A DNA stretch of 64,000 nt from Solimonas marina (GTDB lineage Bacteria; Pseudomonadota; Gammaproteobacteria; Nevskiales; Nevskiaceae), in contig NZ_JAAVXB010000008.1 in assembly GCF_012241385.1 (NCBI RefSeq), forward strand, positions 124,001 through 188,000, in the 5' to 3' direction. Both the position numbers and the translations under genes were made by a program. The first letter of the stretch is position 1. Each line of letters opens with the position of its first letter. Shown here one piece after another: positions 36,710 to 44,972 of the stretch. Under the pieces are notes generated by a model, which was not told where the DNA came from, made no database searches, and saw only the letters and a list, made by a program, of their open reading frames with translations.

Positions 36710-38425
36710 TCAGTCCGGTGGATCGGCCCAGATCACCGGTCGCTGCTGAGCACACCAGGCCGCCATGCGGGGCCGATAACGATGTTCGAGTGCGTTGCGC
36801 TTGACCTTCATCGTCGGCGTGACGAGCCCGGTCTCGACGGTCCAGGCTTCGTCGGTGACGACCAGGCAGGCCAGGCGTTCGTGGCGGTCGAGCCTGGCGT
36901 TGACGCCGGCCAGCAGCGCTTCAAGTTGTGTCTGCGTTTGCGCGCGATAGTCGGCGTCGTCGCGGCAGCGTGCCTGGCGTTCGGCGCCGAGCATCGCCAA
37001 TGCCAGCGGCGCGGGCAGGGCATCGCCGCCGGTCACACAACAGGCTTCGAGCAGGCCGTCGGCGCAGAGGTGGTTCTCGATCGGCGACGGCACCACGAAC
37101 TTGCCCTTGGCGGTCTTGAACTGTTCCTTGATGCGCCCGGTGATCTTCAGCAGGCCGTCGGCCGACAGCTCGCCGCAGTCACCGGTACGCAGATAGCCGT
37201 CGGCGCTGAACGCTTCGGCCGTCAGTGCCGGCGCCTGGTAATAGCCGGCCATGACGCCGGGCGAGCGCATCTGCAGTTCGCCGGTCTGCGCGTCGATGCG
37301 CGCGTCGACGCCGTCCCAGGGGCGGCCGATATAACCGGGCCGGAATTCGCCGATACGGCCGACGTGGGCGATGCCGAAGTTCTCGCTCATGCCGTAGACC
37401 TCGAGCAGCTCGACGCCGAGCGCGCGCCAGAACCCGAACAGTTCCGGCGGCGTCGGCGCCGCACCGGAGAACGCCACGCGCAGCGCGTCGAGCCCCAGCG
37501 CGCGCAGGATCTTGCGGCGGACATGGCGGCCGACCAGCGGCAGCTTCAGCAGTCGCGCCAGCTTCGCCTGCGGCAGCTGCGCGGTGATGCCTTGCTGGAA
37601 CTTCGCCCACAGCCGCGGCACCGACAGCAGCATGGTCGGCCGCGCGCGGCGCAGGTCGTCGACGAAGCTGTCGACGCTCCACGCGAAATAAACCCTGCAG
37701 CCGAGCTGTATCGACGCCAGTTCGGCGAAGCCGCGGTCGGCGATGTGCGCGAGCGGCAGATAGGAAATCAGCCGGTCATGTTCGCTGGCGCCGAACATGC
37801 GCACCGCCAGCGAACTGACCAGACCGAGGGTTGCGAAGCGGTGCATCACACCCTTGGGCGTGCCGGTGGTTCCGGAGGTGTAGACGATGGTCGCGATCTC
37901 GTCGGCGTCGCGCAGCGGCTCGCCTTCGATCGGCGCTGCTTCGAGCAGCGTTGGCCAGTCGACGCCGTCGCCGTGCGTGCTCGCCGTATCCGGCAGATGG
38001 AGGCGCGGCAGTCCGGCGGGCAGCGCGTCGACGACGCCGGGATCGTCGAGGCGGCCGACGAAGCACGCGCGACAGCCGGCGTGCTCGATGAGGGGCAGGA
38101 TCGACGCCGCCTGCAGGGTGTGGAACAACGGCACGCTGACGTGGCCGGCCATCCAGATCGCAAAGTCGGCGATGAACCACCACGCGCTGTTCTTCGCGAG
38201 TACGGCGATCTTCGAGCCGTGCGGCCAATCCTGCGCGCGCAGCCAGCCGGCGACGTGACGGACCTGACGCATCGTCTCGCCCCAGCTCAGCGTCAGCACC
38301 CGGCCGTCGGCCAGCGGCTGGATCAGATACGGCTGCGTCGCGCGCTCACGCTCATGCGCATACAGCCGCTGCAACGGCAGGGCCGCCGCCGGCAGCATTG
38401 CCGGCGGCGCGCTCGTGTCGGCCAT
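36710..38425 (-). CDS. Long-chain-type acyl-CoA synthetase (AMP-binding; AtuH-like position)
   Basis: 571 residues from the ATG at 38425 with GGAGGAG upstream. The adenylation P-loop is IVYTSGTTGTPKGVMH (about residues 175-190). EVYGMSENFG and YLRTGDCGEL (near 415) are further adenylate-forming motifs, and KTAKGKFVVPSPIEN holds the hinge region. It should activate a carboxylic acid to its CoA thioester. It is divergent from the TetR regulator and lies beside AtuA/carboxylase genes, the place expected for an enzyme loading citronellic/geranic-type or other branched acids. Chain specificity is not readable. Confidence 0.9.
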   Translation of the reverse strand: MADTSAPPAMLPAAALPLQRLYAHERERATQPYLIQPLADGRVLTLSWGETMRQVRHVAGWLRAQDWPHGSKIAVLAKNSAWWFIADFAIWMAGHVSVPLFHTLQAASILPLIEHAGCRACFVGRLDDPGVVDALPAGLPRLHLPDTASTHGDGVDWPTLLEAAPIEGEPLRDADEIATIVYTSGTTGTPKGVMHRFATLGLVSSLAVRMFGASEHDRLISYLPLAHIADRGFAELASIQLGCRVYFAWSVDSFVDDLRRARPTMLLSVPRLWAKFQQGITAQLPQAKLARLLKLPLVGRHVRRKILRALGLDALRVAFSGAAPTPPELFGFWRALGVELLEVYGMSENFGIAHVGRIGEFRPGYIGRPWDGVDARIDAQTGELQMRSPGVMAGYYQAPALTAEAFSADGYLRTGDCGELSADGLLKITGRIKEQFKTAKGKFVVPSPIENHLCADGLLEACCVTGGDALPAPLALAMLGAERQARCRDDADYRAQTQTQLEALLAGVNARLDRHERLACLVVTDEAWTVETGLVTPTMKVKRNALEHRYRPRMAAWCAQQRPVIWADPPD

Positions 38426-38530
38426 GTTCTCCTCCAGTCCCGCGGCCGGCGCGCGGCTGCGCCCGGACGGTCTGCTGATTGTTTGCAATGCCGAAAACTC
38501 GAAGCCGCGCAGACGCTAACAGGCGGCTGC

Positions 38531-38574
38531 GGCTAAATCAAACGAAAAGACTGGACATGATGTCCGATTTAGCC
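38531..38574. promoter_or_regulatory. AtuR-type 13-bp operator inside a larger inverted repeat
   Basis: GGACATGATGTCC (38553-38565) is a perfect 13-bp palindrome around a central G. It is flanked by GGCTAAATC (38531-38539) and GATTTAGCC (38566-38574), a perfect 9-bp inverted repeat. It lies between the divergent acyl-CoA synthetase and TetR genes. The GACATGATGT core recurs before atuA at 39360-39369. Confidence 0.65.
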
Positions 38575-38643
38575 GATCGGGACTGGCGCCGGGTGGCTCG
38601 GTTGCGGCAAGCTTGCGCCCGGAACCGTCGAAGAGAGCATCCG

Positions 38644-39294
38644 GTGGCATCGATTACCCGAGCATCGCGGGCGCAGCGCGTCGACAAGCAGCAGCAGGTC
38701 GAGCGGACGCTGTTGCGCGCGCTCGAACAACTGATGGACAGTGGCCTGAGCTTCACCGAGGTCAGCGTCGAGCAGCTCGCGCGCCAGGCCGGAATCGCAC
38801 GCTCGACGTTCTACATCTATTTCGCCGACAAGGGGGCGCTCGTGCACCGCCTGGCGACGCGCATCACCGAGGAGCTGATGCAGGCCTGTGACGGCTGGTG
38901 GCGGATCGCCGACACCGCCAAGCAGCAGGATCTGGCCGATGCGATGCTCGACGTGCTCGATGTCTACGACCGGCACCGCAGCGTGATGCGCGCGCTGGTC
39001 GAGACCTCGGCGTACGACAGTAGCGCCGAGGCGGCGTTCAAGGAGTTGCTCGGCGGGGTGCTCAAGGGCAGTCGCGTCGCCTACAACCGCATCCACGACG
39101 CCGGCCGGCTGCGCGAGGGCGTCGCCAAGGAAGTCGCCGAAGCGCTGACGCTGATGGTCGACGCCACCTGTTATCAGCTCGGTCGCGGCGCGACGCCGCA
39201 GCGCCGGCGCGCGCTGGCGCAGGCGCTCGCCCATGTCGTCTGGCATGCGATGTACGAGCCGGAGCGCGTCCGCCGCCGCAACGCCGCCGGCTGA
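38644..39294 (+). CDS. atuR: TetR-family regulator (AtuR-like)
   Basis: 216 residues from GTG 38644, preferred because it gives normal TetR length and leaves the palindrome upstream; an ATG at 38557 would put the operator inside the gene. The helix-turn-helix contains EVSVEQLARQAGIARSTFYI and YFADKGALVHRLA (about residues 35-70). A helical ligand domain follows. AtuR of Pseudomonas represses the atu genes and binds two 13-bp inverted repeats in front of atuA; the arrangement here (own operator plus tandem sites before atuA) matches. The effector is probably an acyl-CoA made by the pathway. Confidence 0.8.
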   Translation: MASITRASRAQRVDKQQQVERTLLRALEQLMDSGLSFTEVSVEQLARQAGIARSTFYIYFADKGALVHRLATRITEELMQACDGWWRIADTAKQQDLADAMLDVLDVYDRHRSVMRALVETSAYDSSAEAAFKELLGGVLKGSRVAYNRIHDAGRLREGVAKEVAEALTLMVDATCYQLGRGATPQRRRALAQALAHVVWHAMYEPERVRRRNAAG

Positions 39295-39345
39295 GCCGTC
39301 CTGTCCGCGCATTTCGTAGGCGAATGTCGACGTCGTTCAAAAATC

Positions 39346-39371
39346 GGACACACTGTCTTGACATGATGTAA
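39346..39371 (+). promoter_or_regulatory. Two tandem 13-bp AtuR-type sites with a consensus -35
   Basis: GGACACACTGTCT (39346-39358) and TGACATGATGTAA (39359-39371) abut each other and match the upstream palindrome GGACATGATGTCC in symmetry. TTGACA (39358-39363) is a consensus -35 element, with AAAGAT about 18 bases downstream as a possible -10. Repressor bound here would block the promoter of the atuA operon. Confidence 0.6.
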
Positions 39372-39456
39372 ATCGATCGGAAAAGATGCCGTGGCCGCGG
39401 TATCGCGAGCGGCAATGGCAACGGGCCGCAGAGTTCGCCAACGACAAGGAGAGGGC

Positions 39457-41262
39457 ATGCCGAAAACGGCAGACAGGCAGGTCAGAATCGGTTGTGCGTC
39501 GGCGTTCTGGGGCGATACCAACACGGCCGCCACACAGCTCATCGAGCATGGCGATCTCGACTATCTGATCTTCGATTATCTGGCCGAGATCACGATGTCG
39601 GTGATGGCGGCCAAGCGCATGAGAAGCGCGGACGACGGTTATGCGACCGACTTCGTCGAGCACGTCGTTGCGCCGCATCTGGCGGCGCTGCGCACGCGCG
39701 GCATCAAGGTCGTCGCCAATGCCGGCGGCGTCAATCCGCTGGCCTGCAAGCGCGCGCTCGAAGCGGTGGCCGACCAGGCCGGTGTCGACCTGAAGGTCGG
39801 CGTCGTGCTCGGCGACGATCTGCTGCCGCGCAAGCGCGAATTTACCGACGTGCGCGAAATCGACCGCGGCACACCGTTGCCGGCCAATCTGGTGTCGATG
39901 AACGCCTATCTCGGCGCGTTCCCGATCGCTGCGGCATTGGCGGCCGGCGCCGACATCGTCGTCACCGGCCGCTGCGTCGATTCGGCGCTGGCGCTCGGGC
40001 CGCTGATCCATGAATTCGGCTGGGGCGTCGACGACTACCAGCAGCTCGCGGCCGGTTCGCTGGCCGGGCACCTGCTCGAATGCGGCGCGCAGGCCACCGG
40101 CGGCAATTTCACCGACTGGCAGACGGTCGCGAGCGGCTACGCGAACATGGGCTTCCCGTTCGCCGACGTGCGCGCCGACGGCCATTTCACGATCGGCAAG
40201 CCGGACGGTACCGGTGGCGCGGTGACGCCGCACACGGTGCTTGAACAGATGCTCTACGAAATCGGCGATCCGGCCGCGTACCGGCTGCCCGATGTGGTCT
40301 GCGATTTCACGCAGGTGCGCTTGCGCCAGGTCGCGGCCGACCGCGTCGCCGTCGATGGGGCGCGTGGCCGTGCACCGGGCGGTTCGTACAAGGTCTCGGC
40401 AACCTATCCGGACGGTCTGCGCTGCGTCGCGCTGTTCATGATCGGTGGCGAGCAGGCGGCGCGCAAAGGTCATGCGTCGGCCGACGCGATTGTGGCCAAG
40501 GTCCGGCGTCAGCTCGCCGATGCCGGCTGGGGCGATTTCAGCGGCGTCGATGTGCATTGCATCGGTGCCGAGGAAAGTTACGGACCGCACGCGCGGCCGG
40601 CGGCGGCGGCGACGCGTGAAGTCGTCGTCAAGATCGTCGTCCAGCACGCCAATGCCAAGGCGCTGAAGCTGTTCGCGCGCGAGATCGCGCAGGCGGCGAC
40701 CGGCATGGCGCCGGGCTTTACCGGTTACTTCAGTGCCGGCCGCCCGGAGCCGAGCATGATCCCGCGCCTGTATTCGACGATGGTGCCGAAGGCGGATGTG
40801 CCGATCGAGATCGTCGTCGGCGCGCAGCGTCAGGCGGTAACGGTCGATACGCAGGATCATCCGCAGCCGTCGCAGCCGGCGTCGGTTGCGCAGGCCCACC
40901 ACATCGACGGGCCGACGACGACGGTACCGCTGCGTCGCGTCGCGCTGGCGCGCTCCGGCGACAAGGGCGATCACGCCAACATCGGCGTCATCGCGCGCCA
41001 CGCCGACTATGTCGCGCCGCTGCGCGCGGCGCTGACCGCGGAGGTGGTGCGCGAGGGGTTCGCGCACGTGCTCGCCGGCGGTCGCGACGGGCGTGTCGAA
41101 CGTTACGAGTTGCCGGGCTCGCAGAGCTTCAACTTCATGCTGTACCACGCGCTGGGCGGCGGCGGTGCCGGCAGCCTGCGCACCGACCCGCAGGGCAAGG
41201 CTTTCGCGCAGATGCTGCTCGATCTGCCCGTGGCGATGCCGACTGCGCTGCTCAAGGATTGA
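39457..41262 (+). CDS. atuA: AtuA-family protein (DUF1446, acyclic terpene utilisation)
   Basis: 601 residues from the ATG at 39457 with AAGGAGAGG upstream. The N-terminal DUF1446 region opens with VRIGCASAFWGDTNTAATQL and continues with YLIFDYLAEITMS and KVVANAGGVNP. The C-terminal 110 residues are a separate ferredoxin-like domain (from about VPLRRVALARSGDKGDHANI) that some homologues encode separately. AtuA is required for growth on citronellol/geraniol in Pseudomonas but its reaction is not established. It leads a tight operon of carboxylase and beta-oxidation-type genes, whose start overlaps or nearly overlaps each following gene. Confidence 0.88.
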   Translation: MPKTADRQVRIGCASAFWGDTNTAATQLIEHGDLDYLIFDYLAEITMSVMAAKRMRSADDGYATDFVEHVVAPHLAALRTRGIKVVANAGGVNPLACKRALEAVADQAGVDLKVGVVLGDDLLPRKREFTDVREIDRGTPLPANLVSMNAYLGAFPIAAALAAGADIVVTGRCVDSALALGPLIHEFGWGVDDYQQLAAGSLAGHLLECGAQATGGNFTDWQTVASGYANMGFPFADVRADGHFTIGKPDGTGGAVTPHTVLEQMLYEIGDPAAYRLPDVVCDFTQVRLRQVAADRVAVDGARGRAPGGSYKVSATYPDGLRCVALFMIGGEQAARKGHASADAIVAKVRRQLADAGWGDFSGVDVHCIGAEESYGPHARPAAAATREVVVKIVVQHANAKALKLFAREIAQAATGMAPGFTGYFSAGRPEPSMIPRLYSTMVPKADVPIEIVVGAQRQAVTVDTQDHPQPSQPASVAQAHHIDGPTTTVPLRRVALARSGDKGDHANIGVIARHADYVAPLRAALTAEVVREGFAHVLAGGRDGRVERYELPGSQSFNFMLYHALGGGGAGSLRTDPQGKAFAQMLLDLPVAMPTALLKD

Positions 41263-41264
41263 CG

Positions 41265-42890
41265 ATGGCGATCATCGAAAGCCGTATCGACACGCGCAGC
41301 GAGGCATTCCGTGCCAACCGCGACGCCATGCTGCAGGCGATTGCCGACTGGCGCGCCGTCGAGGCCAAGGGCCGCGCCGAGGAGGAGTCGAAGCGCGAGC
41401 GCTTTCATCAGCGTCGTCAGCTGTTGCCGCGCGAGCGCGTGCATCGCCTGCTCGACCGCGGCTCGCCGTGGCTGGAATTGGCGACGCTGGCGGGCTATCG
41501 CATGCACGACGACAAGGACGGTTCGCTGGCCGGCGGCAACACGATTGCCGGCATCGGCTACGTGTCCGGCGTGCGCTGCATCGTCACCGCGTCGAACTCG
41601 GCGATCAAGGGCGGCACGATGACGCCGTGGGGCGTGCAGAAGGGCCTGCGCATCCAGGAGATCGCGCTGCAGCAGAAGCTGCCGGTGGTGGCGATGGTCG
41701 AGTCCGGCGGCGCCAATCTGCTGTATCAGGCCGATGTCTTCATTCCCGGCGGCCGCACCTTCGCCAACCAGGCGCGCTTGTCGGCGGCCGGCATTCCGCA
41801 GGTGACGATCGTGCACGGCTCGTCGACCGCCGGCGGCGCCTACATGCCGGGGCTGTCGGATTACGTGGTGATGGTGCGCAAACGCGCCAAGGTGTTTCTC
41901 GCCGGCCCGCCGCTGCTCAAGGCGGCAACCGGTGAGGTCGCCGGCGAGGAGGAACTCGGCGGTGCGGAGATGCACAGCCAGGTCGCCGGCACCTCGGAGT
42001 TTCTCGCCGAGAACGATGCCGACGCGGTGCGTATCGCGCGCGAGATCGTCGCCAATCTGAACTGGAACGCGCAGCGCCCGCGACTCGAGCTTCTGCCATT
42101 GCGCGCACCGGCTTATGACGTCGACGAACTGTGCGGCGTGGTGCCGGTCGACTACCGCAAACCGTTCGACTGTCGCGAAGTCATCGCGCGACTGGTCGAC
42201 GGTTCGGACTTTCTCGAATTCAAGGCCGAGTACGACAAGCAGACCGTCTGCGGTCGCGCGACCTTGCACGGTCACGCCATCGGCATCATTTCCAACAACG
42301 GACCGATCACCACCGCTGGCGCGACCAAGGCCGGGCAGTTCATCCAGCTCTGCTGTCAGGCCGGCACGCCCATCGTCTACCTGATGAACACCACCGGCTA
42401 CATGGTCGGGACCGAGAGCGAGCAGGGCGGTATCGTCAAGCACGGCTCGAAGATGATCCAGGCAGTCGCCAATGCGACGGTGCCGCAGCTGACGATCGTC
42501 ATGGGTGCCAGCTTCGGTGCCGGCAACTACGGCATGTGCGGGCGCGGTTTCGGACCGCACTTCATCTTCGCCTGGCCGAATGCGCGCACCGCGGTGATGG
42601 GCGGCGAACAAGCCGCCAGCGTGATGGACATCATCACGCGCGAAAAGTGGGCCAAGCAGGGCAAGACCATGACCGAGACCGACGAAAAGATGCTGGCGGC
42701 GATCCGCCAGAACATCGTCGGCCAGTTCGACAAGGAGTCGCATGCGTTCGCGGCGACGGCACGTCTGTTCGACGACGGACTGATCGATCCGCGTGACACG
42801 CGCCGCGTGCTCGGCCTGTGTCTGTCCATCGTGCGCGAGGCGCGCGCCCGCCAGACCCATGCGACGAGCTACGGCGTCGCCCGTTTCTGA
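41265..42890 (+). CDS. atuC: Acyl-CoA carboxylase beta subunit (geranyl-CoA carboxylase type)
   Basis: 541 residues from ATG 41265, with AAGGA six bases upstream. Carboxyltransferase N and C domains are complete: ASNSAIKGGTMTPWGVQKGL (near 110), the oxyanion glycines in VHGSSTAGGAYMPG (near 183) and GASFGAGNYGMCGRGFGPHF (near 412), and MGGEQAASVM. The size and motifs fit the methylcrotonyl/geranyl-CoA carboxylase group. Association with AtuA and a separate biotinylated alpha subunit four genes on favours a gamma-carboxylation of a branched unsaturated acyl-CoA such as cis-geranyl-CoA; methylcrotonyl-CoA is the main alternative. Confidence 0.87.
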   Translation: MAIIESRIDTRSEAFRANRDAMLQAIADWRAVEAKGRAEEESKRERFHQRRQLLPRERVHRLLDRGSPWLELATLAGYRMHDDKDGSLAGGNTIAGIGYVSGVRCIVTASNSAIKGGTMTPWGVQKGLRIQEIALQQKLPVVAMVESGGANLLYQADVFIPGGRTFANQARLSAAGIPQVTIVHGSSTAGGAYMPGLSDYVVMVRKRAKVFLAGPPLLKAATGEVAGEEELGGAEMHSQVAGTSEFLAENDADAVRIAREIVANLNWNAQRPRLELLPLRAPAYDVDELCGVVPVDYRKPFDCREVIARLVDGSDFLEFKAEYDKQTVCGRATLHGHAIGIISNNGPITTAGATKAGQFIQLCCQAGTPIVYLMNTTGYMVGTESEQGGIVKHGSKMIQAVANATVPQLTIVMGASFGAGNYGMCGRGFGPHFIFAWPNARTAVMGGEQAASVMDIITREKWAKQGKTMTETDEKMLAAIRQNIVGQFDKESHAFAATARLFDDGLIDPRDTRRVLGLCLSIVREARARQTHATSYGVARF

Positions 42891-42918
42891 TCAATACCGA
42901 GTTTCGAGGAGAACCATC

Positions 42919-44121
42919 ATGTTGCTGACGCCGGAACACCGCTCGCTCTACGACACGACCAGGAAGTTCGTGCAGCAGGAGCTGAATCCCAACATCGCCG
43001 AGTGGGAGCGCGCCGGCATCTTCCCGGCGCGCGAGGTGTTCGCGAAGATGGGCAAGCTCGGCCTGCTCGGCATCACGCGGCCGGAAGCCTACGGCGGTCT
43101 CGGCCTCGACTATTCGTACGAGGTGGTGTTCGCACAGGCGCTCGGCAACTGCATCTGCGGCAGTCTGCCGATGGCGATCGGCGTGCAGACCGACATGGCG
43201 ACACCGGCGCTGGCGCGCTTCGGTTCCGATGAGCTGCGCCGCGAATTTTTGACGCCGACCATCGCCGGCGAACGCGTCTGCTCGATCGCGGTCAGCGAGG
43301 TCGGCTCCGGCTCCGACGTCGCCAGCATCAAGACCGTGGCGCGCAAGGACGGCGGCGACTACGTCATCAACGGCTCGAAGATGTGGATCACCAACGGCAC
43401 GCAGTCCGACTGGGCCTGCATGTTGGTCAACACCTCGGAAGGCAAGCTGCATTCGAACAAGTCGCTGATCGTCGTGCCGATGGACGCCAAGGGCGTCGAT
43501 CGCAAGACGCGGCTCGACAAGCTCGGCATGCGCTCGTCGGATACCGCGATGATCTTTCTCGACGAGGTGCGCGTGCCGCAGCGCTATCTGATCGGCCAGG
43601 AAGGCCTGGGTTTCATGTACCAGATGCTGCAGTTCCAGGAGGAACGCCTGTTCGGCGCCGCCAGCGGCATCGACAGCCTGTTCAACCTGATCGACGAAAC
43701 CATCGACTACACGCGCCAGCGCCAGGCTTTCGGCATGCCGCTGATCGACAATCAGTACGTGCACTTCCGGCTCGCCGAGCTGCGCACCGAGGTCGAGTCG
43801 CTGAAGGCGCTGGTCTATCAGGCCACCGAGGAATACATCGCCGGCCGCGACGTGCTGATGCTGGCGAGCATGGCCAAGCTCAAGGTCGGCCGCATCAGCC
43901 GCGAGGTCACCGACGGCTGCCTGCAGTTCTGGGGCGGCCAGGGCTTCATGTGGGACAACAACATCTCGCGCGCATACCGTGATTCGCGGCTGATCTCGAT
44001 CGGCGGCGGCGCCGACGAGATCATGCTCGGCATCATCAGCAAGACGCTCGGCATCCTGCCGTCGAAGAAGAAGGCCAAGGCCGGCGATGCGGCCGCGGCG
44101 TCGACCGCCGCGGTGGGCTGA
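42919..44121 (+). CDS. atuD: Acyl-CoA dehydrogenase (AtuD/citronellyl-CoA dehydrogenase-like)
   Basis: 400 residues from the ATG at 42919 with GAGGAG upstream. FAD and substrate motifs: AVSEVGSGSDVASIKT (about residue 130), WITNGTQSDW, and the C-terminal FWGGQGFMWDNNISRAYRDS. The usual C-terminal YEGT catalytic-Glu segment reads ISIGGGADEIML, so the base may come from elsewhere, possibly the EER segment near residue 240 as in isovaleryl-type enzymes (inference). It should introduce a double bond alpha,beta to the CoA ester, before or after carboxylation. It follows the carboxylase beta gene by 28 bases. Confidence 0.87.
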   Translation: MLLTPEHRSLYDTTRKFVQQELNPNIAEWERAGIFPAREVFAKMGKLGLLGITRPEAYGGLGLDYSYEVVFAQALGNCICGSLPMAIGVQTDMATPALARFGSDELRREFLTPTIAGERVCSIAVSEVGSGSDVASIKTVARKDGGDYVINGSKMWITNGTQSDWACMLVNTSEGKLHSNKSLIVVPMDAKGVDRKTRLDKLGMRSSDTAMIFLDEVRVPQRYLIGQEGLGFMYQMLQFQEERLFGAASGIDSLFNLIDETIDYTRQRQAFGMPLIDNQYVHFRLAELRTEVESLKALVYQATEEYIAGRDVLMLASMAKLKVGRISREVTDGCLQFWGGQGFMWDNNISRAYRDSRLISIGGGADEIMLGIISKTLGILPSKKKAKAGDAAAASTAAVG

Positions 44122-44972
44122 TGGACGCCGCGACGATCGAACTGCCGGCCTGCACGACGCTGGAGCTGGCGCTGGACGACGGCGTGCTGCGCGTGACGCT
44201 GAACCGGCCGGACGCACGCAATGCGATGAACCTGCAGATGGTCGAAGAACTGTGCACGCTGTTCGCCGCGCTGCAGGACGATGCCGCGCTGCGCGGCAGC
44301 GTGCGTGTCGTCGTGCTGCGCGGCGCCGGTGGTCATTTCTGCGCCGGCGCCGATCTCAAGTCGCTGGCCGGCGCGGCGCCGGCCGACGGCGGCGATCCGC
44401 TGGCCGCGCTCAATCGTCGTTTCGGCACCATGCTGCGCGCGGTCGAGGCGGCGCCGGCCGTGGTCGTCGCGGTCTGCGAGGGCGCCGTGCTCGGCGGCGG
44501 CTTCGGCATCGCCTGCGTCGCCGACATCACGCTGGCCGCCAGCGATGCGCGCTTCGGTCTGCCGGAGACCACGCGCGGCCTGCCGCCGGCGCAGATCGCA
44601 CCGTTCGTCGCGGCGCGCATCGGTACCTCGCAGGCGCGGCGCCTGAGCCTGACCGGCGCGCAGTTCGACGGCCTGGAGGCGCTGCGGCTCGGCGTCGCGC
44701 ACGGCGCGTATGCATCGGGAGTGCCGCTCGACGCGGCGCTCGGCGACAGCATCGCCGCGATCCTGCGCTGTGCGCCGCAGGCCAATGCGCTGACCAAGCG
44801 TCTGCTGCTCAATCCGGACGGACTCGATCTCGACGCGCAGCTCGACGACGCCGCGGCGACGTTCGCGCAGTGCGCGCGCAGCTCCGAAGCGGCCGAAGGC
44901 ATCGCCGCATTCATGCAGAAGCGCGCGCCGGCATGGGCGCCGCCGCCGCGCCCGAAACAGGTGCAGACATGA
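44121..44972 (+). CDS. atuE: Enoyl-CoA hydratase/isomerase-family protein (AtuE-like)
   Basis: 283 residues; the ATG shares one base with the previous stop. Crotonase motifs: TLNRPDARNAMN (about residue 34), the oxyanion-hole loop GAGGHFCAGADLKSL (near 71), EGAVLGGGFGIAC (near 118) and FGLPETTRGLPPAQI (near 146), in which Glu can act as catalytic acid/base. In the Atu route AtuE hydrates isohexenylglutaconyl-CoA, the carboxylated product; the position next to both carboxylase subunits fits that role. A C-terminal proline-rich tail follows the core. Confidence 0.86.
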   Translation: MDAATIELPACTTLELALDDGVLRVTLNRPDARNAMNLQMVEELCTLFAALQDDAALRGSVRVVVLRGAGGHFCAGADLKSLAGAAPADGGDPLAALNRRFGTMLRAVEAAPAVVVAVCEGAVLGGGFGIACVADITLAASDARFGLPETTRGLPPAQIAPFVAARIGTSQARRLSLTGAQFDGLEALRLGVAHGAYASGVPLDAALGDSIAAILRCAPQANALTKRLLLNPDGLDLDAQLDDAAATFAQCARSSEAAEGIAAFMQKRAPAWAPPPRPKQVQT

